Shown here in pieces: positions 1 through 9,011 of a DNA stretch of 64,000 nucleotides. The notes under the pieces were generated by a model. That model searched no databases. It had not been told where the DNA came from and saw nothing but the letters and a program-made list of their open reading frames with translations. This DNA comes from Hsuehochloa calcarea. Its lineage: Eukaryota; Streptophyta; Magnoliopsida; Poales; Poaceae. The translations under genes and the position numbers were made by a program. Where the stretch lies: NCBI GenBank assembly GCA_036346395.1, contig CM070606.1, positions 17,346,915-17,410,914 on the forward strand. The letters are read 5' to 3'. Each line of letters opens with the position of its first letter. The first letter of the stretch is position 1.

Positions 1-909
1 ATCAAAATCTGTGCCAAGAACCCTAATTACTCCTAAGATCAGAGGGTTTGGGATGAGAGAAAATTACCTAGCTGAAGAAATTCCCCAATTCCTCCTCCTC
101 TTCTTCTTCTCCTTCCCCTTCTTCTTCTTTGCCTTCTCCTTCTTCTCCTTCTCCAAGGGTAGCAATGGGGAAGCTCCTTTGCAGCAGCAGGGGGGAGGGG
201 AGGAGCCCAAGAGAAGGTGGAGGGAGGGTGGCGGCTATAGGGAGGGGAGGGGGGAAAAGGGCTAGGGTTAAGGAGAGGGGTGCGGCTTGGGGGGGTGGTA
301 GCGCACCCTTGGGCCCTTGGCCCAAGGGTGGTTATTAACTCCAGCATTAACGCTGAAATTAAATATAATTTATATTATATTATATTTCTTTTCTATTGCT
401 CTTCAATTAATATTTTTCCCTTCCCGATTCTGGAGATAAACCGCGACTCCGATTGTTTTTTTGTAAAGACTTACGCGGCGACAAGCGGTATTACATGATA
501 TCAAGCTATGCCGTGACTTTCCAAAGGTTCACAAGAGTCTCTTTCTCAAGTTTCACACGAATTCAAATTATTTCAATTAATGAAATTGAAGGTAGGAAGG
601 TTTGGATTCAATTAGGATTCGGAATCAGCAGGACAGCCCGGAGTAAAATGGTCATAACTTTCACAAACGGAGTCTGATTTGGGTGTTCTTGGGCTTGTTG
701 GAAAGATAACTTCAAGAACGATCTAATGGATCCTCCCTCACTCCGAAATTCATCGGGTATCAAAAGATATGATCGAAACAATGTGACAGTTGTAAAAATA
801 GAGTTTCCTTTTTTTGTTTTGGAATGTGTCGGAACTAGAGTAGGACTCCTAATCCGAATTAGAGTAGGTGTAGGGCCTCTTGGCCAGTCATGAGGTAGAG
901 AAAGGGCAC

Positions 910-917
910 TATATATT
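910..917 (+). promoter_or_regulatory. TATA-like box of LTR F
   Basis: The sequence TATATATT sits in a short GC-balanced context, and about 170 bp of transcribed-looking LTR follow. It is the best core promoter candidate in this fragment. It is a motif match only. Confidence 0.4.
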
Positions 918-978
918 GAGGGGTAGACCCCCATTGTAACCTCAGACCACGTTTGGGAAAAATCAATTTACTAAAGTT

Positions 979-1046
979 TTCGAGTTTAACATTGCTACCG
1001 AAATTCCATAGGGAATTTGGAGTGTCTTCCTCAATCAATATCGTTC
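979..1046 (+). repeat. Direct repeat, copy 1, flanking the 1 kb insert
   Basis: This 68 bp stretch (starts TTCGAGTTTAACATTGCTAC, ends AATATCGTTC) recurs at 2047-2112. The two copies differ only by loss of one C and one G. It is far longer than a normal 5 bp LTR-element target duplication. Confidence 0.85.
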
Positions 1047-2046
1047 AAAGCAGTCTAGTCCAAATGATATCCTAATCATTATTCAATATCTAACATGTCA
1101 AGTGTAAACCAATATGGAAAGAAAAATATTATCATGGCGAATGATCATGTGATCGCCCATGTGCTCTACTCGCTCTCAACTCACGGCATCCTCGAAGATC
1201 ACCTGAGCAAGGGTGAGTCACGACTCAACAAACACATCGATATACAGAACAATAATAAATCAACATTCAATAACTTCATTATCATCATATGCACTTCCAT
1301 TCACATTCTCATTCATCAATCTCAAATATCAATGCATCTCTAATCTATATGTCCACATGCACTTCTTTTGTATACGGTATAGCGTGAGTGAATGCTCGCG
1401 ACAACATTCACTCTCAAGCCCGTTCCTCCATAAGGACGGGGACCTCCTCCACTCCGTGGAGTTGTGATCATCAAGATCACCTTCTCTTATCAAAGATGCT
1501 TATGAATGCAAACATGCAATCTCCATCATAAACATCATATCAACTTTCCATCATGCTCAACAAAGATATAAACATACCAATTCATTGTTTGCAATTAAAC
1601 CAAATAAAAGCACAACAATAATGGTAATAGAAGATAAAGAAAGCGATGATCGATCATTGATCGCTGTCTACCATCTGCCGTACTAGTTGCGCGACGCACA
1701 ATCGACTCGAAGGTGGCAACAAGTCGGCGCTTCTCCATTAAATACACACATCTCAATACAAGCTACAGCATCATACGAACAACAATCCATATACGACCGT
1801 CCCCAAATATACCACGTTACTCGGTATCTAAAAGCTACCCATTGTGTCCGTTACTAAAAAGGCGTAACTTAATGGCTCTAGAGCTGGGTACCTCCAAAGG
1901 CTGCAACAACCTGCGGGGCGCTTGTGCTCGGCTTTCACTGGCGACAAACACCACAAGAAGCCACATAGTTAGCAATGTCCACCTTCATTCTTTTCCACCA
2001 AAAATTACCTTGGATCTCGATACATCTTAGTCTCACCGGGATAAAT
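1047..2046 (-). mobile_element. Minus-strand gypsy fragment inserted in LTR F
   Basis: Read on the minus strand, this 1 kb piece starts with an integrase zinc-finger remnant (1883-2046), passes through about 380 bp without recognisable content, and ends in LTR sequence of the C type. The LTR part holds a hairpin-prone CCCGT...ACGGG region near 1418-1442 and the GAGTCACGACTC dyad at 1215-1226 next to a reverse-complement ACCC. It is therefore a rearranged remnant (integrase joined to LTR) rather than an intact element. Confidence 0.65.
1883..2046 (-). pseudogene. Integrase zinc-finger remnant (Ty3/gypsy)
   Basis: On the minus strand the conceptual translation shows ETKMYRD, FWWKRMK and VDIANYVASCGVC, followed by a block ending LLQPLEVP. 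This is the HHCC zinc-binding region and linker that precede the integrase core in Ty3/gypsy pol. The catalytic core is absent and the reading frame has indels. It resembles the integrase of element C (around 54110-54240), so the two probably belong to related families. Confidence 0.7.
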
Positions 2047-2112
2047 TTCGAGTTTAACATTGCTACGAAATTCCATAGGAATTTGGAGTGTCTTCCTCAA
2101 TCAATATCGTTC
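2047..2112 (+). repeat. Direct repeat, copy 2, flanking the 1 kb insert
   Basis: This is the second copy of the 979-1046 sequence. After it, LTR F continues uninterrupted. Confidence 0.85.
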
Positions 2113-2297
2113 GACCTTTCCATTTGGGAATTGGGTGCACGATAGATCTTAAGCAGTGGTCGTGAAATCAACACGAGTGTGTTTTGGTGGATTAAAGAGT
2201 GTTCGTCCCTTACGCTAGCATTGGAGGATCATTACGAATCATCAAGACTCCCGTGAGTATCCATCCTACGTCGAGAAGATCGGGCGACCCCGTATCA
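2113..2297 (+). mobile_element. LTR fragment (element F), right part
   Basis: This continues LTR F after the duplicated 66 bp and ends near 2297 with GACCCCGTATCA, a plausible U5 end. It is directly followed by minus-strand copia gag sequence instead of a primer-binding site, so element F is truncated here. Confidence 0.5.
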
Positions 2298-3038
2298 ATT
2301 TTTCTAAAGTATCCTTGAGATAAGCATTCACTTTTTCAAGATTAAGATTTGATTCACAAGTTTTACCATTAATGGCTCTAGCATGCCTCTCCTTATGAAT
2401 AACAACTTCAAACTTAAGTGCTTCCCATGAAACACAGGAAGTAGAGTTAATTCTATCCTTAAGCTTGGCATACTAAGTTGTAACTACTTCTAAAATGTCC
2501 TTCACTTTATGTTCACATTCTAAGTAGAAAGAGCAAGTGCTAGACTCAGCCTTATTAGGAGCGACTAACTTGCTAGATTCTAAGTTTTTTTCACATAGAG
2601 CAGATTTAACTTCAATTAGCTCAGTCCTAGTATTTTCTAGTTGGTGCAAGGCAACAACATGAGTAGTTTGCAGTTTAGCAAGTTTTGAGTGTAAAGCATG
2701 GCAGGATGAACATTCATCAGCATTAAGATTTTTACCATTCACAAGTTCTAGTGTGAGATTATCAACGTGTGACTCTAAGTCATTATTCCTAGCCATGATG
2801 AACTCTAACACTCTATCCTGGCTAAGCAATTGCTTATAGATGGTATCACATCAAGTAGAGAGAACATCATAGGATGGAGGTACCTCATCAAACTCATCGA
2901 TGTCTACGAAGTCAGCCATGAAGCACATGTCGGTGAAGTCCTTTGCCTTCCCTTTCTTCTTGTCTTGAGGGAGCTCCTCCTCCTTGTCCTCCTCGCTCCT
3001 GGAGTCCACATCGCTCATAGATTACTATCCAAAAGTGG
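2298..3038 (-). pseudogene. Ty1/copia gag, C-terminal part (element H)
   Basis: On the minus strand this carries the C-terminal half of a copia Gag. The region at 3015-2848 encodes MSDVDSRSEEDKEEE, then KGKAKDF and CFMADF. A 118-codon open stretch (2829-2473) follows that is rich in heptad-like leucines (LESHVDNLTLEL, LENTRTELIEV), as expected for a coiled coil. It continues the gag of 17351-16391, from which it is separated by element A. Frames are broken by stops just upstream of MSDVD. The Maximus/SIRE clade is likely from the acidic linker plus coiled coil, but this is not certain. Confidence 0.75.
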
Positions 3039-3043
3039 CAAGG
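3039..3043 (+). repeat. Target-site duplication of element A (left)
   Basis: CAAGG directly precedes the LTR start TGTAACG and is repeated at 16386-16390 directly after the last CA of the 3' LTR. A perfect 5 bp duplication is typical for gypsy integration. Confidence 0.95.
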
Positions 3044-3963
3044 TGTAACGTCCCAAAATTGGGTTTATGTTTCCAATGTAATAAAAAATGAGGATAAATT
3101 AAAACTTTTGCTACCTCATGTGTTGTTACAGTGTTTGAAACCTCTTTTCTTTAATTGGTGGAATTCAAACTCTAAATTTCCCCAATTAAACTCAAGTCAT
3201 AAACCTCCTCCATGAAAATCTTGTGCCCAATCTCTGGAGATAATTTTCATTGGGTTTAGGGTTGATGTTTAACACCTCTGAATTATCTCATGATTTTTAG
3301 AAATTATTTGATAATTTTTGGAGGCAAGTTAAACTGGTCAAACCCTATTTTCCTCTCTTCTGGAATTTCTGTAGAATAATTCAGTGCATGAAAATCTCTG
3401 AAAATTTTATGGAAAGCTCCACCTGCAGTCAGCAAGCTCCAGTTAAAATTTCATAAATTTTGGAGTTTGTTTGCTATCTCAAATAAATCCTCAAAAATCA
3501 GATGTTTAAAATTCAAATTCTATCTGGTTTGCACTTTGTTCCTCGGGTTCGAACGGACTCGGGCTCGAGCCTATGGACTCGGTCCAACCAACTAAGCGCC
3601 GGCCGCGATCGATCGCGGCGCGCGTCGTGAGCCGTTGGATCGACATCGAGCGGCCGAGATCAAGCGCGCGATCGAATCGTTATGTCGAGCCGATCTATTT
3701 CACCGTTCGATTTGATCCAACGGTCGTAGCGTCGTCTCCTTCCTCCGTCCGGCTCGTGGCGTCGGCAAAGGCCATGGCGTCTTGTGAGAGGAAAAATCGC
3801 GGCGTGCCGTCCCTTCCCGATCGCTTTTCAGCGTCTTTCTCTGCGCGCATTTATTGCTCGTCGTGCTCCTCCTCAGCGTCCCTCTCCAACCGCTCCGTCG
3901 CTCTCTCGCTCAAGCGGCGGTTTGACCGAGCGGGTTATCGCCGTTGCCCTCTGCAATCCCGGC

Positions 3964-3971
3964 TATTTAAG
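3964..3971 (+). promoter_or_regulatory. TATA-like box of 5' LTR A
   Basis: TATTTAAG lies in the context GGCTATTTAAGCTCC. The same site exists in the 3' LTR (near 13249) and, as TATATAAG, in the solo LTR at 60538-60545. Conservation between subfamilies supports a promoter role. Confidence 0.55.
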
Positions 3972-4635
3972 CTCCTTGAGTTCTCCTTAGCTTCCTTTAG
4001 CCACACCGCGGCTCTAGCTAGCACTCACAAGCCCGCTGGAGCCATAGATTCTCGGGAAACTCTCGGCCGCCATTGACGGTTTTGGAGCTTCGGTGAAGTC
4101 GGTGCTGTGAGGTCTTCTTCCACAAGTCTTTGCTCCCTCTGCTCTCCCTCTACTCACTGAAGCTTAACCCTCTGTCAATTTGGCTTTTGTGAGAAGGAGC
4201 AACTCAATTTGGACTTCCCCTTTCCGGTAAAAATCGCCATTCTTCTTCGCCTCGAGCTGCCTCGACTCTTCTCGGTGCATCCCTTGCGCCGGTAACCCTC
4301 TTTAGTCCCTAGTGGCTGGCACGACTCCGTGGACCGCGGTGAGCCATTTGCATTTTCGTTTCGTCACTTTGCGGTCACCTCGGTTCTCTCGGCTTGCGGC
4401 GTTCTGAACCACCTCGATTAGCCAACGCCGCTGGTACCATTGTGTGCGCAAGAGTATTAAGGACTCATTTTAGGCATTTGCTCGCACCGCCGCGCCGAGC
4501 CGCGGCGGCGCGACGTTCTCCTCGACATTTTTGCGGGACGAAAACAGGCGTTGGTTTGAGCGTCGTCATTTTGGACCGTCGATCACGAGATCTGCGGCTC
4601 GGGATCGCGCCGAAAAATTGAACTGAACGCACGAC

Positions 4636-4825
4636 TTGATCCGCGAACCGTTGGATCCCAGATCAACGGCTCGCGTGCGTGGGCGCGTTCGGACCACCAG
4701 ACGCTCGGGCCCAGGTGAACCGTCGGATCCCAGATCCACGGCTCTCGTGCGCGTGAACGTTCGGACCACCGAACGTTCTGGGCCACGTGAACCGTTGGAT
4801 CCAGATCCAACGGTCGACGCTTAAG
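4636..4825 (+). repeat. GC-rich ~70 bp repeat module in LTR A
   Basis: Two and a half degenerate units read GTGAACCGTTGGATCC..AGATC..ACGG, then CGTGCG, then GTTCGGACCACC. They contain dyads such as CCGTTGGATC/GATCCAACGG and GTTCGGACCACCGAAC. The matching segments are 13938-14126 in the 3' LTR and 61140-61310 in the solo LTR. In the solo LTR related units also lie upstream of the TATA box (60060-60240). Confidence 0.7.
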
Positions 4826-6603
4826 GTTTCGCAGCGCGCGTCGTGTAGCTAGAGGCGCGGACCGTCGAATCGCGATCGATGCTCTTCGTTCGGCCACGTC
4901 GATTCTCATTTCTGAAATTCCCGAGAGGATTTATTTATCAACTGAAAAATGTGATAACTTGTAAAATGCATAACTAATTCATTTCAAACCCTTTTCGGTT
5001 GATTCAAATTTTGTTGGTTATGTTTTTAACTCATCTTTAAGTTAAAAATGTTTCCAACCTCAATATAGCTCAGAAAATTTTGCTAATGAATAGTAGCATT
5101 TTTGATTTATAAAAGTGAGCAAAATTGTTTTGGTCATATCTTTGGCATTAAGAATCCAAATCAATTGGTTCTTGTTGCTAAATTCTTTATAAATCAAGAC
5201 CTTGCTACTGTAAAAATTTAGAATTTTTGGAGGAGTTTACTGTTGGGTCTTTGTGTTTTAGTCGTTCTTATCGGTTGCTTTTGCTTTCGTTAGGATCAGA
5301 AGAGCACATTCATAATATTGTTGATCCTCAGCAACACCTTGACCCACACAAGCGAGCAAGATATTTGATCATAAATGTCCCATTACTTTCAAAGTCTAAT
5401 ATCTTGTTTACAAACTATATGTATGCATTGCTTTTGTGTCCAATTATTTTTGCCCTGTTTAGAGGTAGCTATTCCTAATGCATTGTTGCCATTAAAATGT
5501 TATCCCCTGCCACAACCATAAGTTATTAATATCATTTGGTGAATTAGAGCCGGTGATTTAATTATGCTCTTTTCTTGTCTTTGCGATGTCATGCTTAGAA
5601 ATGCTTAGCTACCGGTAGAATTGGGCGGTCATCGACTTAGTCGATGACCTTGATCACACAAATCATTTTGTTTATTTTTGGTTTAGCACCTTATGCTTTA
5701 GTTTTGTAAAAACCGAAAATGAAACAAAGTGATTTGACTTGGGCACAATGGCATGTTGGTGTGATTGTTGGGTTTGACAAGGAAAGGTGCCCAGGTCCCT
5801 AAGGACCGAAAATGTTGCTGCGCCATTGATCCAAGTACTTTGCGTACTAACCACATGAGGGTTATATGGGACCCCTCTTGACGTAGTACTTTGGCGTGTG
5901 TTATCTCCGAGTCGCAGGAGGGGGTTGTGTGTGTTGTGTGAAACATGATATGTGTTCTCTGTGTTATTATGTTGGGTGTGCGGTGGTGGAGATTCCGGGT
6001 AGGCTCTCCACCTCGAGGAGCATTGTAGTTGTCCAAGGCTTTACCTGCGACGGGTAGTTGACCGAGGCTTTACAATGACTCAGACACAGCGTATGGGTTT
6101 CTATCCATACAGGCGGCTCGTAGTTAATACACAATATTGGAAATGTCTCGTAGGACTTAGGCGTCTTAGGCATACCAAAGGAAGTGTGCTTAATCATGTG
6201 GCAAAAGGCGGTCGACATGTGGGTAAGTTGGTACACCTGCGAGGATAAAACTATTGAATAGCCTCGTCTAGGTTATGGACACGCTTGGGATTTCCATAAG
6301 ATCTAGACTTCAACAACTATTTTTGTTTTAAAATTAAAACTTGACATGGTTGGCATGAATGGGTAATTCATGCTATTGTGGTGGCTATTGGTTTAAGTCA
6401 CCTCGGGACTTGTTTTCTTGTTGTTGATACTTGATTACTCTGTTTTTATCAAATAAAATCAGATTGCAAAATTGCTTTCAATCTATTACATTATTGCAAA
6501 TAAAACTTGCTTTATGCTTAAAATTTGAGTCCTAACTTTGCTCCACTTAAATAAGCTTGCATGTAGTTATTGCATAGATCATTATCATTCTTATATATCT
6601 TGC

Positions 6604-6621
6604 AGTACATTCAAAGTACTC
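6604..6621 (+). other. Conserved LTR stem-loop (5' LTR A)
   Basis: AGTAC, a seven-base loop ATTCAAA, then GTACT, followed by CACCC and a pyrimidine-rich run ending in TCTGCAG. The 3' LTR copy (15917-15935) has the fuller GAGTAC/GTACTC stem. Confidence 0.6.
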
Positions 6622-7077
6622 ACCCAGTTTTCTTTGAAATTTGCTTTTGTTCTGCAGAGGAAGAAGGTGAGCCCCAAGGGCCTCACTTTTGTGAGTTGTC
6701 TTTGTGGATTCGACGACTAGCTTGGCGGTCCGGTCGGTTGCCTTGTGGGTTAAAGGCACACTGATTGGCTCTTTTGTTTATAGCCATCTTATGGCGCTTT
6801 TGCTTCCGCTGTTAAATTTCTTTATGTATTTGTCATTTGGCCGGTCGGCCTCTCTTTTGTAATGACTATCCTTTATTTATGTTATCTTCTGGATTGTTGT
6901 TTATGTTTCGGTTCTATGTGAATGAATGGGATTGATGCATGAACTTTGTAAAGAGGTGTGTATACTGCACTCTGGGAAGTATACATGTCTCGAGTCTCGG
7001 ATTATCTGATTTGTGATGCTAGGACCAAGTGGATGGTTAAGCATTACAAGCCGGATAAACCGAGGTCTCACAAGGTT

Positions 7078-7089
7078 TGGTATCAGAGC
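7078..7089 (+). other. Primer-binding site of element A
   Basis: TGGTATCAGAGC begins five bases after the LTR end. It is the standard complement of the 3' end of initiator tRNA-Met used to prime minus-strand DNA synthesis. The match is perfect over 12 bases. Confidence 0.95.
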
Positions 7090-7961
7090 CATACTGACCG
7101 TAGTAACCCAAGTTGGTCGTCTTTAGGATATTTTGGAAAACCCTAATTTCAAAGTATCAAATGATTTATGAAAGCTTAAGTGATTCTCAGATTTTATTCC
7201 TTACCTATCTTAGCTTTCTCCTCTCATCTCACTCTAATTTGAGTTTTGAAAATTGTTTACCTCTTCTTCCTTCAAAGATAGTGTTATCGATTAAATGGGT
7301 TTTGGGAACCACTGAGTTTGGCAAATTGAAGTTCTTAGGGTTTTGAAGTTTCTGGACTGAAGGTTTCGGCTAGAAACTTGGATGCGGAATCTGGACAGCA
7401 CGCCTCAATTTCCAGACAGCGAGCTCAATGGTTTTTGATAGGGCCACTGAGCTCGGCAAATTGAAGTGTGCCAGATTTTGAAGTTTCTAGGATGGAAGAC
7501 TTCGACTGGAAGCTTGGATGCGAAATCGCTACAGCAACCTCAATTTCGGACAGCAAGCTCGATGGTTTCTAATGGGGTAGAAAATGAGAGGTTAATCAAT
7601 TAAAACTTGTGGGAATAAAAGGGGTAAGATGTGATACTAGTTGGCTATGTATCTAACACTATTTTCGCTGATTAAACCTTGCTCTTTAATAGTATTAGAT
7701 CTTACCTTAATTTTCTGGTTTTTATCTTCTCAATCAATTACTCGTTCATTCAATACGGGTTAGTTGCATTGGGGAGTTGAGCTTTGGTTTTATGATTCCT
7801 TGCCGTTTTTGGAGTCTTTTTGTAAACCTGCCTAAGTTTATACACATACTGGTTTTGGCTTTCGGTTAGGGTGATATTCCATTCCCCTAGTCGCTAGCTT
7901 TTCGCTTTCTTTCGGCTTTTAATCTTTGAGTCTAGTTTTAACCAAAGTTTCTTGTAACAGG
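7090..7961 (+). other. Untranslated leader of element A
   Basis: These 870 bp between PBS and gag carry no sustained reading frame. A duplicated phrase occurs near 7320-7440 and 7455-7565 (GAGCTCGGCAAATTGAAG, GACAGCA..CTCAA), so the leader contains a degenerate ~125 bp tandem duplication. This would be the region for genome packaging and dimerisation signals, but no such signal is identified. Confidence 0.5.
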
Positions 7962-9011
7962 ATGGCCGGACGTACTCGTAGCGGCCAAGGCGATCGGTGG
8001 TCGGGCGAGATCTTCCTCCTCCTCAGACCATGGCCGAGGTCCTTCTTGATTAGCGCAGCCGTGCGAGAGGGCGGAGGGTTCTTACGGGCGTCATCACGCG
8101 CAACACTTCCGCCCTTCCGGTGCTTGGGATCCGGGCAAGGGGTGGACACCGGCGCGTGGGGACTTGCGGAGTTTCTTCGCACCCGACCCCTCGTTCTCAG
8201 TCGAGGACCGCTTGCGCTTGACGGCCAGCCGTCACGGTGGGCGGAAGCCGCATAGCGCGATGCGAGAGCACGAGAAGGCGCTGTTTGCATCGCACCGGTG
8301 GAGGTGCGGCTTTGTCGTGGTGGGAGAGCTTTCGCCATGCGGCTGACGGTCACACCGTCACTTGGGAGGAGTTCCGTCTTGCCTTCGCCGATCTCATATT
8401 CCTTCCGTCTTGATGAAGTGAAGAAGAAGAATTCTTGTCGCTCGAGCAAGGCGTCGTTCGATCCGGAGTACCTTTACGAGTTCAACCATTTAGCTCGTTA
8501 TGCTCGGAGGAGGTGGCCACCGATGAGGCCAAGCGGGAGAAGTTCAAGGATGGTTTGTCAGGAGCTTGGGACAAGCTATCCATCGTCGACTTTCCGTTTC
8601 CGGGCCTTGGTGGACAAGGCCATCGTTCTTGAGCACGCGGGAGAGCACTTGTGGATTCCATAGCGCAAGTGGGAGGCCCACAAGTCAGCCTGAGCCGGCT
8701 CTTTCCGTTCGTGTTGGGCGGTCTCAGGGTCCGTCCTCGCCTTGGCACCCGAGGCCGTCGGCACTGTTCTTCGCCCTTCGCGAGCCATGCCCCAATCACG
8801 TGCACTGCGAGTCGGCGGGGAGGCCTCCGTGCGGCCGCGGATGTCACACAGCTATGCAAACAACAAGGGGCATTATGCGAACCAATGCCCCAAGAAGGCG
8901 AGAGCGACCCCTCGTCCTAATGGAGGGCGCGGGCGGAGGTGGTTCTTCTCGGGACACGAAGATAGTCCCTACTACCCAAGGCGTGGGTAGTGGTCGAGTC
9001 AACCTCATCTC
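7962..9011 (+). pseudogene. gag of element A (frameshifted)
   Basis: The start ATG at 7962 (MAGRTRSG) follows the leader and fits Gag of related elements. The gag capsid-like domain is recognisable in pieces across all three frames: HEKALFASHR near 8270, TWEEFRLAFADL near 8360, YLYEFNHLA near 8470 and KLSIVDFP near 8570. A zinc knuckle remnant NNKGHYANQCPKK lies near 8857-8895, with its first cysteines damaged. At least six small indels break the frame in 1 kb. The product would form the virus-like particle in the cytoplasm. As written no Gag could be made. Confidence 0.85.

Larger units (their letters stand above)
1..1046 (+). mobile_element. LTR fragment (element F), left part
   Basis: I read this as the U3/R part of an LTR whose 5' end lies outside the window. 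It has a CT/GA-rich stretch near 90-260 (coding-looking frames there are low complexity), a TATA-like box at 910-917, and the motif at 652-712 (CATAACTTTCACAAACGGAG then GGGCTTGTTGGAAAG) that recurs in element G. The LTR continues at 2113-2297 after an interruption and ends in a CA dinucleotide. No coding region is supported. The superfamily cannot be fixed from the fragment. Confidence 0.6.
3044..7072 (+). repeat. 5' LTR of element A
   Basis: The LTR starts TGTAACGTCCC and ends GGTCTCACA. The first 500 bp are AT-rich. The GC-rich segment at about 3540-4910 holds a TATA-like box and a ~70 bp repeated module. The remainder is AT-rich, with a palindrome cluster at 6217-6287 and a stem-loop at 6604-6621. 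Compared with the 3' LTR it has many small losses at CAG/CTG and GG/CC. Open frames inside it are not conserved between copies and I do not call them genes. Confidence 0.95.

Noticed and set aside
90..260. Simple CT/GA-rich repeat as a microsatellite locus
   Set aside because: It is an imperfect polypyrimidine and then polypurine stretch within an LTR, without a regular unit.
7078..7089. Possible tRNA gene at the TGGTATCAGAGC sites
   Set aside because: Only the 12-base tRNA 3' complement is present, right after LTR ends. No cloverleaf or A/B boxes exist around any of them. They are primer-binding sites.
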